Positions 53,210 to 63,444 of a DNA stretch of 64,000 nucleotides are shown piece by piece (the stretch's first letter is position 1; every line of letters starts with the position of its first letter). Source of the DNA: Lysobacteraceae bacterium (lineage in GTDB: Bacteria; Pseudomonadota; Gammaproteobacteria; Xanthomonadales; Xanthomonadaceae). The stretch is taken from NCBI GenBank assembly GCA_026005075.1, contig BPKJ01000002.1, forward strand, positions 248,001 to 312,000, in the 5' to 3' direction. The translations under genes and the position numbers were made by a program. The notes under the pieces are model-generated. The model had not been told where the DNA came from, searched no databases, and saw only the letters and a program-made list of their open reading frames with translations.

Positions 53210-55582
53210 ATGAAATTCCCTGAATCCTGGCTACGCGAACACGTCGAGATTCCCGTTGACGGTACGGCCCTGTGCGACGTCCTGACCGGCATCGGGCTCG
53301 AGGTGGAGAGCACCGCGGCAGTCGGTGCGGCCCTGCCCGGTGTGGTGGTCGCGCAGATCGTGTCCTGCGAGCCGCATCCGCAGGCCGACCGGCTGCGCGT
53401 GTGCAAGGTCGACGTCGGCTCCGGCGAACCGCTGCAGATCGTATGCGGCGCGCCCAATGCCCGGGCCGGCCTCAAGGCTCCGCTGGCCACGGTGGGCGCC
53501 GAACTGCCGGGCGGGCTGGTCATCCGCAAGGCCCGGCTGCGCGGCGTGGAGTCGTTCGGCATGCTCTGCTCGGCGAGCGAACTTTGCATCGACGCCGATG
53601 CCGACGGGCTGATGGAACTGCCTGCCGACGCCCCGGTGGGCGCGGCGCTGGCCGGCTACCTTGGCCTGCCCGATCGGATCATCGAGATCAAGCTCACGCC
53701 CAACCGCGCCGACTGCCTCTCCCTGCGCGGGATCGCGCATGACGTCGCGGCGGCACTGGGCACGACGGTGCGGCCGCTGCGCATCGAGCCGCAGCCGAGC
53801 AAGATCGACCAGGTGCTGCCGATCCTCGTCGAGGCGGAGGGCGATTGCCCGCGGTACGCCGGCCGCATGATCCGCGACATCGACCCGACCGTCGCGACGC
53901 CGCTGTGGATGGCCGAGCGCCTGCGGCGCTCCGGGATCCGTCCGCTGTCGTTCCTGGTCGACGTCACCCAGTACGTCATGCTCGAACTGGGTCAGCCCAT
54001 GCACGCCTTCGACGCCGATACCCTGCGCGGGCCAATCGGCGTGCGGCGGGCACGTGCCGGCGAGAGGCTCAAGCTTCTCGACGAGCGCGAGGTCGAGCTC
54101 GATGCGGAGTTTCTGGTCATCACCGATGCCGACCGGCCGGTCGCGCTCGGTGGGGTCATGGGCGGCTGGACGACGCGGGTGACGGACGCGACCTGCAACG
54201 TGTTTCTGGAGGCCGCGCACTTCGCACCGGCGGCGATCATCGGCAGGGCGCGCCGTCTCGGTCTGCACACCGATGCCTCGCACCGCTTCGAACGCGGCGT
54301 GGATCCGTCGCTTCCCCGCCAGGCGATCGAGCGCGCGACGCAGCTGATCCTGCAGCACGCCGGCGGTAGGGCGGGGCCGCTGAAGATCGTCGAGAGCCCG
54401 CAGCACCTGCCTGTGGCGGCGCGCCTTCGGCTGCGCCGCGCGCGTCTTGCGAGGGTGCTGGGAATGACCGTCGACGACGACCGGGTGGTGGGCATCCTCG
54501 AGGCGCTGGGCATGCAGGTCGAGGCCGACGCCGAGGGCTGGCAGGTCACTCCGCCCTCGCGGCGTTTCGACATGGCGATCGAGGAGGATCTGATCGAGGA
54601 AATCGCGCGCATCCATGGCTACGACCGCATTCCGATGGCTCTGCCTGCCGGGGAGATCCCCCCTGCGACGCATCCCGAGGACAGGGTCGAGGCCGCCGCG
54701 CTGCGCGAGCTCATGGCTGCCCGCGACTATGCCGAGGCGGTCTGCTTTTCCTTCGTCGATGCCGCGCTCCTGCAACGCTGGGGCCTGCCGGCCGGGGTGA
54801 GCCTCGCCAACCCACTGGCCTCGGACATGGGCGCGATGCGTCCCTCCTTGCTGCCGGGGCTGGTCGAGGCGGCGCGTCGCAACCGTGACCGCCAGCAGCC
54901 TCGGGTGCGGCTGTTCGAGCTCGGGCGGGCGTTCGAGCCCGGCGATGGCGCGCCACGGGAGATCGAACGGATCGCCGCCGTGGCGATGGGCCCGGCGTGG
55001 CGGGAGCAGTGGGCAACGGCGCGGCGCGAGGTCGATTTCCATGACGTCAAGGGTGACCTCGAGGCGCTGCTCGCGCTGGCCGCAGCCGAGGATCTGCGCT
55101 TCGAGCCCTCGAACCGATCTTTCCTGCATCCGGGGCGCTCCGCCGAGGTGTTCCGGGGCGAGTCGCACCTCGGCTGCATCGGCCACCTTCACCCGCGTCT
55201 GCTCAAGGCGCTGGACCTGCAGCAGGAGGTGGTCGTGTTCGAGCTGGACCGGCTTGCCGCCAGCCAGCGTCGCGTGCCGAGGGCGCGCCCGCTGTCCAGG
55301 TACCCTTCGGTGCGCCGGGATCTCGCCGTGGTGGTGCCGGACGAGCTGCCCTGGGCGGCGCTGGAGCGCTGCTTGCGAACCAGTCTCGGGACGACGCTGC
55401 GGCAGTTGTTCGTGTTCGACCAGTATCTCGGCCCGGGGCTCGATCAAGGCTTCAAGAGTCTTGCTATGGGCTTGATTTTGCAGGAGGAAGGGCGCACGCT
55501 TGAGGACGAGGAGGTGGATCGCATGGTGGCCCGCGCGGTGTCCGCGCTGGAGGCCCAGTGCGGGGCGCGGCTGCGCGCCTAG
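53210..55582 (+). CDS. pheT: Phenylalanyl-tRNA synthetase beta subunit
   Basis: The product is 790 residues, full length. Domains in order: B1 with an EMAP/tRNA-binding-like fold ([20 protein letters not shown]), the B3/B4 editing domain ([35 protein letters not shown], the site that hydrolyses mischarged Tyr), B5 ([20 protein letters not shown]), the core catalytic-like fold and the C-terminal anticodon-binding (FDX-ACB) domain ([20 protein letters not shown]). It precedes ihfA by 56 bases, the usual order. Confidence 0.97.
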   Translation: MKFPESWLREHVEIPVDGTALCDVLTGIGLEVESTAAVGAALPGVVVAQIVSCEPHPQADRLRVCKVDVGSGEPLQIVCGAPNARAGLKAPLATVGAELPGGLVIRKARLRGVESFGMLCSASELCIDADADGLMELPADAPVGAALAGYLGLPDRIIEIKLTPNRADCLSLRGIAHDVAAALGTTVRPLRIEPQPSKIDQVLPILVEAEGDCPRYAGRMIRDIDPTVATPLWMAERLRRSGIRPLSFLVDVTQYVMLELGQPMHAFDADTLRGPIGVRRARAGERLKLLDEREVELDAEFLVITDADRPVALGGVMGGWTTRVTDATCNVFLEAAHFAPAAIIGRARRLGLHTDASHRFERGVDPSLPRQAIERATQLILQHAGGRAGPLKIVESPQHLPVAARLRLRRARLARVLGMTVDDDRVVGILEALGMQVEADAEGWQVTPPSRRFDMAIEEDLIEEIARIHGYDRIPMALPAGEIPPATHPEDRVEAAALRELMAARDYAEAVCFSFVDAALLQRWGLPAGVSLANPLASDMGAMRPSLLPGLVEAARRNRDRQQPRVRLFELGRAFEPGDGAPREIERIAAVAMGPAWREQWATARREVDFHDVKGDLEALLALAAAEDLRFEPSNRSFLHPGRSAEVFRGESHLGCIGHLHPRLLKALDLQQEVVVFELDRLAASQRRVPRARPLSRYPSVRRDLAVVVPDELPWAALERCLRTSLGTTLRQLFVFDQYLGPGLDQGFKSLAMGLILQEEGRTLEDEEVDRMVARAVSALEAQCGARLRA

Positions 55583-55638
55583 TCCCACCGGCCTGGAGTT
55601 GCGGCGGCACCGGCCGTCGCCCGTTCAGAGGGGTTTCG

Positions 55639-55938
55639 ATGGCACTGACCAAGGCCGAGATGGCCGAGCGGCTGTTCGAGAACGTGGGCCTCAACAAGCG
55701 CGAGGCCAAGGAGTTCGTCGACGCCTTCTTCGATGCCGTGCGTGAAGCGCTGGAGCAGGGACAGCCGGTCAAGCTGTCCGGTTTCGGGCACTTCGACCTT
55801 CGCCGCAAGAACCAGCGTCCCGGGCGCAACCCCAAGACCGGGGAGGAGATTCCGATCTCGGCGAGGACCGTGGTCACCTTCCGGCCGGGGCAGAAACTGA
55901 AGGAAATGGTCGAGACCCATGCTGGACCCGGGCAGTAA
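55639..55938 (+). CDS. ihfA: Integration host factor subunit alpha
   Basis: IHF-alpha pairs with IHF-beta to bend DNA at specific sites. The product is 99 residues: [20 protein letters not shown], a DNA-binding arm ([22 protein letters not shown], including the Pro that intercalates) and a C-terminal helix. The ATG at 55639 gives the family N-terminus; upstream frame sequence is not coding. It overlaps the MerR gene by 20 bases. Confidence 0.97.
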   Translation: MALTKAEMAERLFENVGLNKREAKEFVDAFFDAVREALEQGQPVKLSGFGHFDLRRKNQRPGRNPKTGEEIPISARTVVTFRPGQKLKEMVETHAGPGQ

Positions 55939-56275
55939 CCGCGAACTCCCGCCCATCCCGGCCAAGCGCTACTTCACCATCGGTGAGGTCAGCGAGCTTT
56001 GCGACGTCAAGCCGCATGTGCTGCGCTACTGGGAGACCGAGTTCCCTTCGCTCAAGCCGGTCAAGCGGCGGGGCAACCGGCGCTACTACCAGCGCCATGA
56101 CGTGCTGACCATTCGCCAGATCCGCGCCTTGCTCTACGAGCAGGGTTTCACCATCTCCGGCGCGCGCGCGCGTCTCGAGGGCGAGCAGGGGCGCGCCGAC
56201 AGCAGCATGACCCTGCAGGTGGTCCGCCAGATCCGTGTCGAGCTGGAGGAGATCCTCCAGTTGCTCAAGCGCTGA
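55919..56275 (+). CDS. MerR-family transcriptional regulator
   Basis: The product is 118 residues. A winged helix-turn-helix ([20 protein letters not shown] then [20 protein letters not shown], about 17-60) is followed by [20 protein letters not shown] and a dimerisation helix. No metal-binding cysteines of the MerR/CueR kind are visible after the helix. This short form, located directly after ihfA and overlapping it by 20 bases, is conserved in Xanthomonas and Pseudomonas; its target is unknown. Confidence 0.93.
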   Translation: MLDPGSNRELPPIPAKRYFTIGEVSELCDVKPHVLRYWETEFPSLKPVKRRGNRRYYQRHDVLTIRQIRALLYEQGFTISGARARLEGEQGRADSSMTLQVVRQIRVELEEILQLLKR

Positions 56276-56383
56276 AGCGCGTCCGGGTGCGCCCGAGGTT
56301 CGACGGCCCTCCGCGGCGACCGGTGGCGCAGCACATACGAGCTCCGTTGCAGGTTCTGGCTGCACGCAGGCAGCGGGGTGCTG

Positions 56384-56389
56384 TATAAT
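56384..56389 (+). promoter_or_regulatory. -10 box of the tRNA-Pro promoter
   Basis: A perfect TATAAT, 40 bases before the tRNA, followed by a GC-rich discriminator (GGCCCGC). The -35 is weak (TGCACG, 56361-56366, 17-base spacer). Confidence 0.6.
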
Positions 56390-56428
56390 GGCCCGCTCGG
56401 CAGCGGGCTCGCCCGTTGCAACCGTTTT

Positions 56429-56505
56429 CGGGGTATAGCGCAGCCTGGTAGCGCACCAGTCTGGGGGACTGGTGGTCGTCGGTTCGAATCCGGCTACCCC
56501 GACCA
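56429..56505 (+). tRNA. tRNA-Pro (anticodon GGG)
   Basis: A 77-base cloverleaf: acceptor CGGGGTA (56429-56435) with TACCCCG (56495-56501), anticodon stem CCAGT/ACTGG around CTGGGGG, anticodon GGG at 56463-56465, T loop GGTTCGAATCC and encoded CCA at 56503-56505. Confidence 0.97.
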
Positions 56506-56536
56506 TACCGCAGCCCGTGTACGGGCTGGCAAAAAG

Positions 56537-56562
56537 GAAACCCCGCGATGCCGCGGGGTTTC
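56537..56562. terminator. Bidirectional terminator between tRNA-Pro and the Calx-beta gene
   Basis: GAAACCCCGC (56537-56546) and GCGGGGTTTC (56553-56562), 10-bp stem, GATGCC loop. On the minus strand it is followed by CTTTTTG, so it would end the Calx-beta transcript. On the plus strand the T run is short. Confidence 0.85.
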
Positions 56563-56666
56563 TGCCTTCTGGGGCTGAGGATTTCTGCCCCGGGCCCGGC
56601 GTCGCGGGCCGGCCCGCGGGATGGCGCAGGGGCAGCGGCGGGCCGTGCCTCCTGCGCCTCGTGCAC

Positions 56667-59465
56667 CTACTCGAAACCGTCCGCAAAGATCCGTCCGCCT
56701 GTTGGCGGCGTGCTGTCATCGTTGCGGATGCGCCCCGCGGCGCTCGCTCCGAGCGGGTCGACCGAACCGCCGCTGCGGGGGTTGCCGAGCCTCACCTCGA
56801 AGGACTCGTCCGCCTCGACGCTCACGTCACCCTGGACCGCGATGAGGATGTCCGTGCTCAACACCCCGGGGCCCATGGTGAGTGGCCGGACGGGCAGTAC
56901 GCCACCGGCGAAGTCCGCAGCATCGGCCGGGTTGGCGCCGGTGCCGACGACGCTCCAGCTGACCGAGGCGGTCGCACTGGTGGCGCCGGCACGCTGGACG
57001 CGGAAGCGCATCTCGGTCGTGCCGCTGTCGCCTTCCATCTTGTCGGCGTCGACCGCCATGATGCTGAACAGGCTGTCGTCATTGAACACGGTGCTGGACA
57101 CCTCGCTGGCAAAGTTGTTGATCAGGCAGCCTGAGGGGTTGCCCAGGCTGACCTTGAACTGCTCGTCGCCCTCGTATTCGCTGTCGGCCGCGATGCGGAC
57201 CTCGAGGTCGGCGGTGGTCTCGAACGGGGTCAGTTGGTAGCTCAGTGCCTGACCCAGCGTGCCGCTGTAGAGGTCATCCTGCTCGATGGGATCGAGGCCG
57301 GTTCCCTGTACGGTCAACGTGAAGCTACAGAAACCCGATGCATCTCCGGTCCGGGTCACGCGGAATCGGTGGGGGGAGTAGAGGACCGAGCCCTCGGGCT
57401 GATCGACGCTCAGCGCGGTGAGGGACAGCGTGGGTACCGAGAAAGCGCTGTCATCGTTGAGAACGATCGCGCTGGCGCTGGTCGTCGATCCGGCCTGCCC
57501 GTCGGTGATCTGGGTCAGCACGAGCCGGAAGCCCTCGTCGTATTCCGCGGCGGTGTCGCCCACGACCGAAACGGTGATCGTGGTGTCGGCCTCGTTGGTG
57601 TTGAAGAACGCGAACCCGAAGGGCAGCGTGGGGTTGCCGAAGTCCGCGGCATCCACCGGATGGCTGCCCTGACCGTGCACTTGCCATGACACCTGGGTGG
57701 TGCCTCGCAGATCGCCATGACGGCGGATCGTGAAGACGAAGGGCGTGGTGCCGGTGTTGCCCTCGGCAAGCGCGAGGTGGGTGGTCACCATTTCGACGAG
57801 GGGGGGCTGCAACTCGGCCGCGCCCATGTCGACGCCATTGCCGTCGTCACGGTCGAAGCCTCGCTGGTCGGTGGGATTGCTCGAACTTCCGGCGTTGACG
57901 GTTACCGTCTGGGCCGTCACGGGTAGGCTCGTCTCGACACAGGTGTCGGCCAAATAACCGATGGGCTGCGTGCAGCCGCGACGGCCAGGTGGCGTGAAGT
58001 CGACGCTCTGGAACAGGTTGTTCGAGTTTGCGCCGTTGATCTCGGAGGCGACGTCCGGTGGGCTGAGCAGGCTTGAGTAGAGGTTGACGACCGTATTGCC
58101 GCGTCGCCACAGATTGCCTTCGCCGAACGAATCGTTGGCCAGCACGCTGTTGCGGATGGTGATGGTCGTTCCGGTGGCCTCGATCCCGCTGGCCGCATTC
58201 CCGGCGGCCGCCTGGGTTGCGTTCCGGATGAGTGAAGCATCCTCCAGCAGCAGCCTGCCTGCCTGCATGCGAAGCGCGCCGGTGCGTGCGCCGCTGCCAC
58301 CCGTGGCGTGCATGGACTGGTTGTAGGCCAGTGTGCTTCCCACGATGTCGAGGTTGACCGAGTCGGCGTCGATGCCGGCGACACCCTCCAGCACCTGGTT
58401 CCTGACGATGCTGCTGGCCGACACGCTTGCCGCAGCCAGCTGGCTGAGGCGGAGTGGCGTTGCCTGGTTGTCGCTGAACATGGAGTTGGATAGGACCAGC
58501 GAAGCCATGTTGCCGGAGTGCGCGAGCACGGATCGCCCCGAGTTCTGGTTGAACAGGCTGTCGAAGATCAGTGCGTTGGCGCCTGCGATGGTCAGGGTAG
58601 AGCCGTTGATGGGTGCCGGGTTGGCGGTGAGGGAGGATCCCCTGAGGGTCAGCGAGCCGCCCGAGAGATACACGGCTGCACCTTCGCCGGCGTTGTACAG
58701 GTAGGACGCACTGTTGTTCACGAAGCTGCTGCGCAGGATGGTGAGCGAGGAATTTCTGGAAAGGATGGCTCCGCCGAGCCCGCCTATCGGATGGCTGGCG
58801 TCACCGATCGAATTGCGGGAGAAGATCGAGTCCTTGATGAGGACCGAGGAATTGCTGTTGACCTCGATGTTCAGCGCGCCACCACCAGTACTGCGTGCTG
58901 GTGATTGGGGCGTTCCCGCAAGGATCCGGTTTTCCAGGAAATAGAGGTTGGTGAGTTCGACGTCGACGTCGAAGAAGGCACCGTCGATCAACATCGCGCC
59001 TCCCAAGCCGTCGAAAACCCCGGGGAAATTCGGGTACGTGGACGTGCGCGCTCCACTTAGCTGGAGGTTGCTCAGGACGTACCTCCCCGACTCATTGGGT
59101 ACGATTTCGATCAGTCGGCTGGACATGCCGGGCGCTGGCTGGATCGTCTGGCGCGCATTCGGGCCGATGATCTCGATCGTTCGGGTCACCTGCAGCGGGG
59201 CGTTCAGCTCGATCGGGGGGAGCCCGGGGGAAATGATGATGCGATGGTCGAAACCGCTGCCGAAGCGGCAGTCGTTCCATTGCGGTACCGACGTGTGCAG
59301 CCGCTCGAGGTTCTCCAGCGCCTCGCGTAGCGTGCATTCGAGATCATCGCCGGTTACGTCCGCGGCGGAGTCGACCACGACGTCCGAGGCCTGGAGCGGC
59401 AGCGCACACAGTCCGGCGAGGATGGCGGCAAGGGTGGCGGCCGAGCGCGAGGGGAGGTGAGGCAT
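56667..59465 (-). CDS. Secreted beta-helix/Calx-beta surface protein with C-terminal IFADGFE motif
   Basis: The product is 932 residues. It has a signal peptide ([19 protein letters not shown]), a right-handed parallel beta-helix region (about 40-550) with many short Asn/Ser-rich rungs ([40 protein letters not shown]), and a [18 protein letters not shown] segment typical of choice-of-anchor Q proteins. Three Calx-beta-type domains follow (about 560-925; each with a DxxEYDEGF-like or [14 protein letters not shown] motif for calcium). The last residues are [10 protein letters not shown], a short C-terminal motif seen on many secreted proteins of this bacterial group. The ATG at 59465 follows AAGGAG. 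It is divergent from the FHA regulator. Confidence 0.85.
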   Translation of the reverse strand: MPHLPSRSAATLAAILAGLCALPLQASDVVVDSAADVTGDDLECTLREALENLERLHTSVPQWNDCRFGSGFDHRIIISPGLPPIELNAPLQVTRTIEIIGPNARQTIQPAPGMSSRLIEIVPNESGRYVLSNLQLSGARTSTYPNFPGVFDGLGGAMLIDGAFFDVDVELTNLYFLENRILAGTPQSPARSTGGGALNIEVNSNSSVLIKDSIFSRNSIGDASHPIGGLGGAILSRNSSLTILRSSFVNNSASYLYNAGEGAAVYLSGGSLTLRGSSLTANPAPINGSTLTIAGANALIFDSLFNQNSGRSVLAHSGNMASLVLSNSMFSDNQATPLRLSQLAAASVSASSIVRNQVLEGVAGIDADSVNLDIVGSTLAYNQSMHATGGSGARTGALRMQAGRLLLEDASLIRNATQAAAGNAASGIEATGTTITIRNSVLANDSFGEGNLWRRGNTVVNLYSSLLSPPDVASEINGANSNNLFQSVDFTPPGRRGCTQPIGYLADTCVETSLPVTAQTVTVNAGSSSNPTDQRGFDRDDGNGVDMGAAELQPPLVEMVTTHLALAEGNTGTTPFVFTIRRHGDLRGTTQVSWQVHGQGSHPVDAADFGNPTLPFGFAFFNTNEADTTITVSVVGDTAAEYDEGFRLVLTQITDGQAGSTTSASAIVLNDDSAFSVPTLSLTALSVDQPEGSVLYSPHRFRVTRTGDASGFCSFTLTVQGTGLDPIEQDDLYSGTLGQALSYQLTPFETTADLEVRIAADSEYEGDEQFKVSLGNPSGCLINNFASEVSSTVFNDDSLFSIMAVDADKMEGDSGTTEMRFRVQRAGATSATASVSWSVVGTGANPADAADFAGGVLPVRPLTMGPGVLSTDILIAVQGDVSVEADESFEVRLGNPRSGGSVDPLGASAAGRIRNDDSTPPTGGRIFADGFE

Positions 59466-59617
59466 GGCAGGGGTCTCCTTGCTTCGGGAAGGGAAGGGAA
59501 GAGGTTTCACCGTCCTGCCGAGCAGGAAGCATGCCACTCCGTCGGAGCGGCGCTGACACGGTGCTGAGCGGGATCCGGGGCTGCCGCGTTCCCGGTACAC
59601 GAACGGCGGGGGCGGGG

Positions 59618-59637
59618 GCGTTCGCGGATGCGAACGC
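59618..59637. promoter_or_regulatory. Palindrome in the divergent promoter region (possible operator)
   Basis: GCGTTCGC and GCGAACGC with a GGAT spacer, a perfect 8-bp inverted repeat between the Calx-beta gene and the FHA regulator gene. A further GTTCGCG half-site lies near 59650. An operator is one possibility; a small RNA hairpin is another. Confidence 0.4.
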
Positions 59638-59713
59638 GCAGGTTGCTCCGTTCGCGCCGGAAAGAGCCGGCACGCTATGCTTGTGCAGATCCGATATGGG
59701 GGTGGAACGGGGG

Positions 59714-61417
59714 ATGGCCGAGGTCCGCTATAGCATCGACGTGCTGCAGCCTTCGACCTTGGTGCTGGAGCGGCGGCAGCTGGGATCGGGGCGCTGGCTG
59801 CTGGGGCGGGGCAGCACCTGTGGCCTGGCGCTCGATGCGCGTGGTGTATCCCGCGAGCATGTGCTGATCGAGATCCACCCCGATGGCGGAGCCACGCTGA
59901 CCGATCAGGGTTCCACCAACGGCTCGAGGGTCGATGGCAGGGTCTTTTCCACCTGCGCCGTGCGTGGCGATTTCGTGCTCGAACTCGGTGAGGTGCGGCT
60001 GCGCTTTCGCGAGCATGCCCCGGACCTCGGCGCGCTGGCGTTCGAGCTACCCGGCGGCGAGGTGGGGGCGGCGAACACCGTCGCCACCGACCTTCCGGCG
60101 ACCCATACCCGTGTCGATGAACCGCTCGAGCGACTGCGTGAGGCGGTGGGGAGCTGCTTGTGCATCGATGCCGGCCAGGCGCCCGGCAGCGCAGTACTGG
60201 GTGCCGCACTCGAACCCCTGGGGGCGCGCTCCCTCAGCCTTCAGGATCGCAACGGCCGCGTCCTCGCGGCGGCCGGGGATGTGCAGCACACGCTGCGGCC
60301 ATGGATCCGGGGGGAGCAGCTCGTGCTGCACATCGACGCGTCCGCGCACCCGGGCGAGCGGGTGAGCGAGGCCGTGCGCGAGCTGTTGCGCTGGTGGACG
60401 GTGCGGGCATCGCCGTCCCCCGCCGCCGGCAGTGCGCTACCGGCGTTTCCGGGCGTGGCCGGACCGGAATCACCGCTGCAGAACCGCCTGCGCGGGGTGG
60501 CGCGGATCGCACGCAGCAGGATCGGGGTGCTCATCCTCGGCGAGTCCGGAACCGGCAAGGAGCTGGTGGCGCGATGGATCCACGAGCTTTCCCCGCGCAG
60601 GGACGGCCCCTTCGTGGCCGTCAACTGCGCCGCCTTGCCGCGCGATCTTCTGGAAGCGGAACTGTTCGGCGTGGAGAAGGGGGCGGCGACCGGTGTCGAG
60701 GCGAGACCGGGCGTGTTCGAGCGGGCGCATGGCGGCACCCTGTTCCTCGACGAGCTGGGCGACATGCCGTTGGAGACGCAGGTGCGCCTGTTGCGGGCGG
60801 TCGAGGATGGGCGCATCCATCGCGTCGGTGGCAAGCACCTGATCGAGGTCGATGTGCGGTTGCTGGCAGCGACCCACGCGGACCTCCAACTGGCGATCGC
60901 CGAACGAAGGTTCCGGCTCGATCTCTACCATCGGCTGGCGGGTTTCGAGATCACCCTGCCTGCACTGCGCGAGCGTCCCGGTGACATCGCCCCGCTGGCT
61001 TTTCATTTCTTCCGTCAGGCGCTGGACCATGCGGCAACGCGCAGCCCGGGCATGACCGAAGCCGCCCTGCGCTGCCTGCGTGGCTGGCACTGGCCCGGCA
61101 ACGTGCGCGAGCTCAGGCAGGTCATCGAGGCCGCGAGCGCACTGCTCGCCGACGGCGAGGCGCTGGATGCCAGCCACCTCCCGCCCCGGCTGCAAGCCTG
61201 CATGGCCCTGCACGCCGGGGAGGCGGCGGTTCGCGAGCCGGTCACGCTGGCCGAGGCGGTCGCCGAGGCCGAGCGCGGCGCGATCCTGCGAGCCCTCGAT
61301 GCCTCGGGTGGAGAGGCTGCGGCCGCCTGGACACGCCTCGGAATCGGCAAGACGACCTTCTACAAGAAGCTCAGGGAACACGGCATCCAGCGCGAGCTGC
61401 AGGATCCGGAGGCGTGA
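59714..61417 (+). CDS. FHA-domain AAA+ regulator with Fis-type DNA-binding domain and degenerate GAFTGA loop
   Basis: The product is 567 residues from 59714 (an ATG at 59696 is also possible). The N-terminal FHA domain (about 15-100) keeps Gly31-Arg32, Ser47-Arg48 and Asn69-Gly70, the phosphothreonine-binding residues. A sigma-54-activator-type AAA+ domain has Walker A GESGTGKE (near 276), Walker [12 protein letters not shown] (340-350) and [13 protein letters not shown]. The C-terminus is a Fis-type helix-turn-helix ([20 protein letters not shown]). The loop that contacts sigma-54, normally GAFTGA, reads GAATGV (323-328), losing the key Phe. It may not activate sigma-54 in the usual way. It is convergent with the next gene. 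Confidence 0.88.
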   Translation: MAEVRYSIDVLQPSTLVLERRQLGSGRWLLGRGSTCGLALDARGVSREHVLIEIHPDGGATLTDQGSTNGSRVDGRVFSTCAVRGDFVLELGEVRLRFREHAPDLGALAFELPGGEVGAANTVATDLPATHTRVDEPLERLREAVGSCLCIDAGQAPGSAVLGAALEPLGARSLSLQDRNGRVLAAAGDVQHTLRPWIRGEQLVLHIDASAHPGERVSEAVRELLRWWTVRASPSPAAGSALPAFPGVAGPESPLQNRLRGVARIARSRIGVLILGESGTGKELVARWIHELSPRRDGPFVAVNCAALPRDLLEAELFGVEKGAATGVEARPGVFERAHGGTLFLDELGDMPLETQVRLLRAVEDGRIHRVGGKHLIEVDVRLLAATHADLQLAIAERRFRLDLYHRLAGFEITLPALRERPGDIAPLAFHFFRQALDHAATRSPGMTEAALRCLRGWHWPGNVRELRQVIEAASALLADGEALDASHLPPRLQACMALHAGEAAVREPVTLAEAVAEAERGAILRALDASGGEAAAAWTRLGIGKTTFYKKLREHGIQRELQDPEA

Positions 61418-61423
61418 TCGGCC

Positions 61424-62200
61424 TCATTCGATGCGGACGTTCAGGCCGAGCGGCTTCCACTGCCCGTCCTCCAGCACATGGCGCAGGCCGAAGCGGAACA
61501 GGCCCTGCTCGCTTGCGACATGGGCCTGGATCTGCAGCACGCCGTCGGCATCGACCTTGGGAACGCCCTCGATCACCGGTCGCACCCGTGCCAGCGTATC
61601 GCCGTCGAGGTCGAGATCCAGAAAGGCGCGGTAGGCGGCATCGAGATCCTCCACCTCGAACTGTGCCTTCAGCAGGCTCGAGGCGTTCTGGTGGAAGGCG
61701 CGCATGCTGCCCGCGGACAGTCCGTGAAAGAAGTCGCGGATGGTCGCGGTGGCGAGCGCCAGCGCCGTCGCGGTGTCGGGGGGTGTGGGTGCGGAGCCCG
61801 AGGCAATGCCCGCCGCGGGGCGCTCGATGCGGTGGATGCGCCATCCATCCGCTTCCCGGATCAGGCCGATCCTCACCGGGATCCTGACCCCGCTTCGGGT
61901 CACAAGGGTGCCTTCGAGCAGGCCCTGCTGGTTCTCGATCCGACGCCTGTTCCACTCGGCATCGATGACCTGACGCATGTCCTGCTGATCGAGGAACCGC
62001 TCCAGATCGGCTCGGCCGGTCTCGCTGCGAAAGCCCTGCGAGAGCAGGTCCATGGCCGGTTCCATCCGTCCTTCGCGGACGTCGGCGAAAAAGGTGTCGA
62101 CGGTGTCGGCGAGCCCGCGGGTCAGCCACAGCGCGGTGCCGGCACCGGCAAGGACCAGTGCCGTGACGATGGCAAGCGCGATCAGAAGTTTCCTTTTCAT
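61424..62200 (-). CDS. Exported/membrane-anchored protein of unknown function
   Basis: The product is 258 residues. An N-terminal membrane anchor (LLIALAIVTALVLAGAGTAL) is followed by two repeats of a small alpha+beta domain resembling NTF2-like or DUF4864 folds (TVDTFFADVREGRMEPAMDL, and later TIRDFFHGLSAGSMRAFHQN). The two halves both contain an FF-h-x-x-h-x-x-G-x-M pattern, suggesting an internal duplication. The stop lies 6 bases from the stop of the convergent FHA regulator. It probably forms an operon with the exported protein gene upstream (46 bases). The function was not recognised. Confidence 0.7.
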   Translation of the reverse strand: MKRKLLIALAIVTALVLAGAGTALWLTRGLADTVDTFFADVREGRMEPAMDLLSQGFRSETGRADLERFLDQQDMRQVIDAEWNRRRIENQQGLLEGTLVTRSGVRIPVRIGLIREADGWRIHRIERPAAGIASGSAPTPPDTATALALATATIRDFFHGLSAGSMRAFHQNASSLLKAQFEVEDLDAAYRAFLDLDLDGDTLARVRPVIEGVPKVDADGVLQIQAHVASEQGLFRFGLRHVLEDGQWKPLGLNVRIE

Positions 62201-62246
62201 GGATGGATGCCTTTCTGCGTGGGTGGGTTCGTGCTCGTGCGCCGGG

Positions 62247-63107
62247 TCAGGGACAATCCGGCTCGCCGCCGTAGCACCAGCCGCGGTCGGCGTTGTAGAG
62301 GATCTTCATCGTGGTCTCGTGGGTCATGCGGGAGACCTCGCTCGCGATTGCGATCGAACGCCGGCAATCGGCTTCCGCGACGGCCTTCTGCGCCTCGCTC
62401 GGCGCGTCGCGCCACGCCCTCCCGCAGGCGTCGACGTAGGGCGTGGCGGCGTCGCCGAGCTCGCGCGCCCAGGGGCACTGCGCCGGCCGCGCGAGGTCGC
62501 AACCCTGCCACGCGGAACTGGCCAGGCTGCCGTGCGCCTCGCGGGCGCGGTCCAGGTGCTGCGGGGCAAGCCCTGCGAACACCACGAGGGGCAGCAGCGG
62601 CCCGCCGAGCTCGACGAAACGGTCCTGGCGGGCCGAGAAAAGCATATGCACCAGCGCGCCCCGCACCGGGTCGGTGTAGCTGAAGCTGGCGAGGTAGCCG
62701 ATGCCCTTGGCATCCTCGAGCTGGTGCAGGCGGAACAGGGTCGCGTCCTGCCGGCGCTCTTCGAGCTTGCGGGCGCGGATGCCTTGCGCCGGAAGATCCA
62801 GGTTGAGCAGGATCCGGTCGGCAAGGCGCGAGGGTTCCACCGTGGTGCCCGGCCGCACCGCCACCGCAAAAAGCGCCAGCACCGGGGAGTCCGCCGTGTC
62901 GGGATCGGCGGTCAGGATCAGGCTGTATTCGTCCTGCTGCCTTGCCCAGCCGCGGGGGATGCGCATGCTCACCTCGGCCACCGTCTCGACGCGGAAGTCG
63001 ATCGGCGCGGGGCCGGCTGCGCGTGCGGGCATGGCCGTGGGCAGCAGGGGCGTCGTGGCGGCAAGGAGGGCGCACAGGGCAAGGCGTCGAAGGCGGAGCG
63101 GGCGCAT
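62247..63107 (-). CDS. Secreted hypothetical protein
   Basis: The product is 286 residues with a signal peptide (LRRLALCALLAATTPLLPTA then MPARA). The first half looks beta-rich (IDFRVETVAEVSMRIPRGWA; RQDATLFRLHQLEDAKGIGY) and includes a tract like stress-response or lipoprotein domains that sense membrane state. The C-terminal part carries cysteines in pairs (WQGCDLARPAQCPWAR; YVDACGRAW; ADCRRSI; WCYGGEPDCP), probably disulfides. It is transcribed before the exported protein at 61424. No family was recognised. Confidence 0.7.
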   Translation of the reverse strand: MRPLRLRRLALCALLAATTPLLPTAMPARAAGPAPIDFRVETVAEVSMRIPRGWARQQDEYSLILTADPDTADSPVLALFAVAVRPGTTVEPSRLADRILLNLDLPAQGIRARKLEERRQDATLFRLHQLEDAKGIGYLASFSYTDPVRGALVHMLFSARQDRFVELGGPLLPLVVFAGLAPQHLDRAREAHGSLASSAWQGCDLARPAQCPWARELGDAATPYVDACGRAWRDAPSEAQKAVAEADCRRSIAIASEVSRMTHETTMKILYNADRGWCYGGEPDCP

Positions 63108-63444
63108 GCGGTTCTTCCAGCGGGATTGCGGGTCCCGTCAGCAAGCGGCGTGCCAAGGTCCCGACGCGGACTTGCAGCCTCTCCCATGCCCCGGCGCGGC
63201 GCCGGCGGTTCGTGCTCGCGGACGTGGCCTGCGGGCTCGCACTGCCGCGTCCGCGTCCGCGAACGGGACAGCGCCGCGCGGGCCGGCCGCCTGCCGCGGC
63301 GCCGGCAGGGCGCCCTTGGCCCCATTCCCGCGGCAGACGAGCCCATGAGGGCCGGCCCGGCACGCGGCTTGGGCGACAAGCGCCTGCGGTTCGGGGACAA
63401 TAGGCGGCCCCGACGGGGTTCCCTTCCAGCACTTCAGGATCGCC
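63108..63444. other. 337-base gene-free region between an exported-protein gene and tkt
   Basis: GC-rich, with no convincing gene. A minus-strand open frame (62969-63400) lies mostly antisense to the exported protein and is not coding-like. A weak GACAAT at 63396-63401 may be a -10 box for tkt; its best -35 (TTGGGC, 63369) is 21 bases away. The region must hold the start of both divergent transcripts. Nothing else was recognised. Confidence 0.6.

Noticed and set aside
53231-55588. A 785-residue minus-strand open frame opposite pheT
   Set aside because: Antisense shadow of pheT; composition rich in Arg, His and Asp; no family match.
62969-63400. A 143-residue minus-strand open frame upstream of the exported protein
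   Set aside because: It overlaps the start of the exported protein in another frame, is Arg/Pro-rich and has no ribosome binding site.
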